Part shown: positions 15,118 to 15,509 of the stretch, in pieces | How the letters are laid out: each line of letters starts with the position of its first letter | How positions within the stretch are numbered: the stretch's first letter is position 1 | Source of the DNA: AB-629-J13 sp964496365 | GTDB taxonomy: Bacteria > Fidelibacterota > Marinisomatia > Marinisomatales > AB-629-J13 | DNA length: 15,509 bases | Direction: 5' to 3' | Assembly (NCBI GenBank): GCA_964496365.1 | Contig: CAZBZK010000036.1 | Location: forward strand, 1-15,509 | Position numbers and translations under genes: made by a program | Notes under the pieces: model-generated | What the model saw: only the letters and a program-made list of their open reading frames with translations | Databases searched by the model: none | What the model was told of the DNA's origin: nothing

Positions 15118-15191
15118 TGGGCCCTCAGGGACTCGAACCCCGGACCAATAGATTATGAGTCTACTGCTCTAACCAACTGAGCTAAGGGCCC
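15118..15191 (-). tRNA. tRNA with CAU anticodon, probably tRNA-Ile2 (lysidine type)
   Basis: A 74-nt cloverleaf: acceptor GGGCCCT/AGGGCCC, D arm GCTC-AGTTGGTTA-GAGC, anticodon stem GTAGA/TCTAT with loop CTCATAA (anticodon CAU), T arm CGGGG-TTCGAGT-CCCTG, discriminator A. CCA is not encoded. It is not the initiator: the anticodon stem lacks three G-C pairs and the acceptor starts with a normal G-C pair. Elements such as CCCTTAGCTCAG, GACTCATAATC and TGGTC resemble tRNA-Ile2, whose C34 is turned into lysidine by TilS to read AUA; elongator tRNA-Met is the alternative. A TACAAT box on the same strand (15210..15215) lies 19 nt upstream and may be its -10. Confidence 0.93.
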
Positions 15192-15355
15192 TTTAAATAT
15201 TTCTAAACGATTGTAATGATTTGGAAGTTAGACGGGAAAGTTACACAAATAAGATTGAAATAAATTAGAATTTTATAAATCGAAACCTAAATTCTGATAA
15301 AAAAAGAAGTTAAAGTTGTACTGAATTTTATAAAAAATGAACATAAAAATTTTAT

Positions 15356-15383
15356 TTGATTCATCTCTTGCTTTAAATATAAT
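15356..15383 (+). promoter_or_regulatory. Candidate sigma-70-type promoter facing the right edge
   Basis: TTGATT (15356..15361) and TATAAT (15378..15383) are separated by 16 nt, close to the vegetative consensus. Transcription would run rightwards with a leader of about 120 nt to the ribosome-binding site at the window end. Confidence 0.5.
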
Positions 15384-15427
15384 TTAATCCGAATTTCAGA
15401 GCAGTTTTTTCTAAGAAATTTTCTGAT

Positions 15428-15447
15428 TACACGTACCAAATACACGT
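15428..15447 (+). repeat. Direct repeat TACACGT in the leader
   Basis: TACACGT occurs at 15428..15434 and 15441..15447, 13 nt apart, about 45 nt after the promoter's -10 box. It could be a paired binding site; it is short enough to be chance. Confidence 0.3.
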
Positions 15448-15458
15448 CAAAAAAATCT

Positions 15459-15478
15459 GGTTTCCGGAAGGAAAAACC
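15459..15478 (+). promoter_or_regulatory. Leader hairpin before a likely start site
   Basis: GGTTTCC-GGAA-GGAAAAACC can fold into a 7-bp stem with a two-base bulge and a four-base loop. It lies between the promoter and the terminal ribosome-binding site, so it could affect translation or mRNA stability of the next gene. Confidence 0.35.
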
Positions 15479-15501
15479 ATTCCCCCTATTTTATTAAAAC
15501 C

Positions 15502-15508
15502 AAGGAGA
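15502..15508 (+). promoter_or_regulatory. Shine-Dalgarno sequence at the right edge
   Basis: The last bases read CCAAGGAGAA. This strong ribosome-binding site predicts a plus-strand start codon within about 10 nt beyond the window. Confidence 0.5.
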
Positions 15509-15509
15509 A

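Larger units (their letters stand above)
15192..15509. other. 318-nt AT-rich region at the right edge, leader of a likely divergent gene
   Basis: No gene is visible here; the longest plus-strand frame starting with ATG is 16 codons. The region contains a good plus-strand promoter, a leader hairpin and a terminal AAGGAGAA, so it probably serves a plus-strand gene starting just beyond the window, and the tRNA promoter on the other strand. Confidence 0.6.

Noticed and set aside
15118..15191. Initiator tRNA-fMet
   Set aside because: The anticodon stem lacks the three consecutive G-C pairs and the first acceptor pair is normal.
1..15509. Insertion sequences, CRISPR arrays, prophage or toxin-antitoxin genes
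   Set aside because: No transposase, regular spaced repeats, phage proteins or toxin pairs were seen on reading both strands.

Overview
The window reads as part of a scaffolded genome of a free-living, probably marine, Gram-negative bacterium of low-to-moderate GC. A run of exactly 100 N (11436..11535) shows that two contigs were joined. Two genes encode lipoproteins with a lipobox. A Cys-rich secreted protein carries paired 'GWNL ... GYW' modules of a kind I associate with Candidatus Marinimicrobia (SAR406/Neomarinimicrobiota). That assignment is inference; no rRNA is present. Every gene I can support lies on the minus strand, so transcription runs from high to low coordinates.

Right part (15509 down to 13031). 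The extreme right edge is a leader without genes, with a plus-strand promoter and a Shine-Dalgarno sequence at the last bases; a divergent gene probably starts just outside. Then come a CAU-anticodon tRNA (best read as tRNA-Ile2), a flavodoxin-like FMN reductase, a small TerB-like helical protein and an 18-cysteine secreted protein.

Middle part (12888 down to 3965). A tightly packed transcription unit encodes a glycosyltransferase of the GTDC1/QTMAN (tRNA-queuosine mannosyltransferase) family, a lipoprotein GH2 beta-mannosidase (interrupted by the assembly gap), a lipoprotein GH92 alpha-mannosidase, three tiny membrane proteins (98, 39 and 47 residues) and a sodium:solute symporter with an Ig-like domain inserted in a loop. 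Overlaps of 4, 11, 4, 8 and 4 nt link most neighbours. An alpha- plus a beta-mannosidase at the cell envelope, together with a Na+ symporter, suggests scavenging of mannose-rich glycans such as N-glycans, whose core has one beta-mannose capped by alpha-mannoses. The mannosyltransferase-like first gene does not fit simple catabolism and is the most intriguing element.

Left part (3492 down to 1). After a 472-nt region that holds a perfect 11-bp inverted repeat and one doubtful small ORF come a CoA-acylating (methyl)malonate-semialdehyde dehydrogenase, an NCS2/NAT nucleobase permease strikingly like animal SLC23 transporters, and the N-terminal 189 residues of a dihydropyrimidinase that runs off the window. 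Together they are parts of the reductive uracil/thymine degradation pathway: uptake, ring opening, and conversion of the final semialdehyde to acetyl-CoA or propionyl-CoA. The dihydropyrimidine dehydrogenase, ureidopropionase and transaminase would be expected further left.

No insertion sequences, CRISPR arrays or phage genes were seen.
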